A DNA stretch of 64,000 nt from Sycon ciliatum (Eukaryota; Porifera; Calcarea; Leucosolenida; Sycettidae), in contig NC_088654.1 in NCBI RefSeq assembly GCF_964019385.1, positions 20,010,998 through 20,074,997 on the forward strand. The letters run 5' to 3'. Shown piece by piece: positions 63,998-64,000 of the stretch. Positions within the stretch are counted from its first letter, which is position 1, and each line of letters begins with the position of its first letter. A program made the position numbers and the translations under genes. The notes beneath the pieces were generated by a model. It was not told where the DNA came from. It saw only the letters and a list, made by a program, of their open reading frames with translations, and did no database searches.

Positions 63998-64000
63998 ATA

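Overview
The window is animal nuclear DNA, not prokaryotic. It has GT-AG introns, LINE, SINE, LTR and foldback elements, long microsatellites, and one spliced gene for a secreted protein built from Reelin-type repeats. A repeat-rich early-branching marine invertebrate such as a sponge would fit, but nothing here fixes the species.

0-15 kb: no intact gene was recognised. At the left edge is a frame-broken exon resembling a Reelin-type subrepeat. The rest holds a pair of about 670-bp inverted repeats 9 kb apart, minisatellites (23 bp and 26 bp units), several MITE-like hairpins, a tRNA-derived SINE and a small TIR-bounded element. 15-23 kb: a decayed DNA-transposon region with a frame-broken multicopy protein family, a short Helitron-like remnant and a 500-bp foldback element.

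23-28 kb: a LINE endonuclease fragment is split by a non-autonomous LTR element present as LTR-internal-LTR-internal-LTR (3.7 kb, minus orientation). It has a tRNA-Leu-type primer site and a polypurine tract. In place of gag-pol, each internal region carries a signal-peptide-encoding reading frame joined to a broken polyubiquitin segment. This is the most unusual object in the window. 28-44 kb: many truncated LINE copies, mostly CR1/L2-like, two tRNA-derived SINEs and a Penelope/LINE-like inverted pair.

40.9 kb to the right end: a secreted Reelin-repeat gene on the plus strand. Exon 1 at 40926 encodes a signal peptide. Nine further exons run to 62894, all nine junctions are phase-compatible, and together they encode one complete Reelin repeat (A and B subrepeats). 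The gene continues past the window or past the last exon I can place. Its introns hold MITEs, large in-frame minisatellites and a 500-bp ACC tract. Intron 9 carries an 850-bp TTAA-flanked foldback element and a structurally intact Ty3/Gypsy-like retrotransposon with two 344-bp LTRs that read as identical, a tRNA-Phe primer site and one 1400-residue gag-pol frame.
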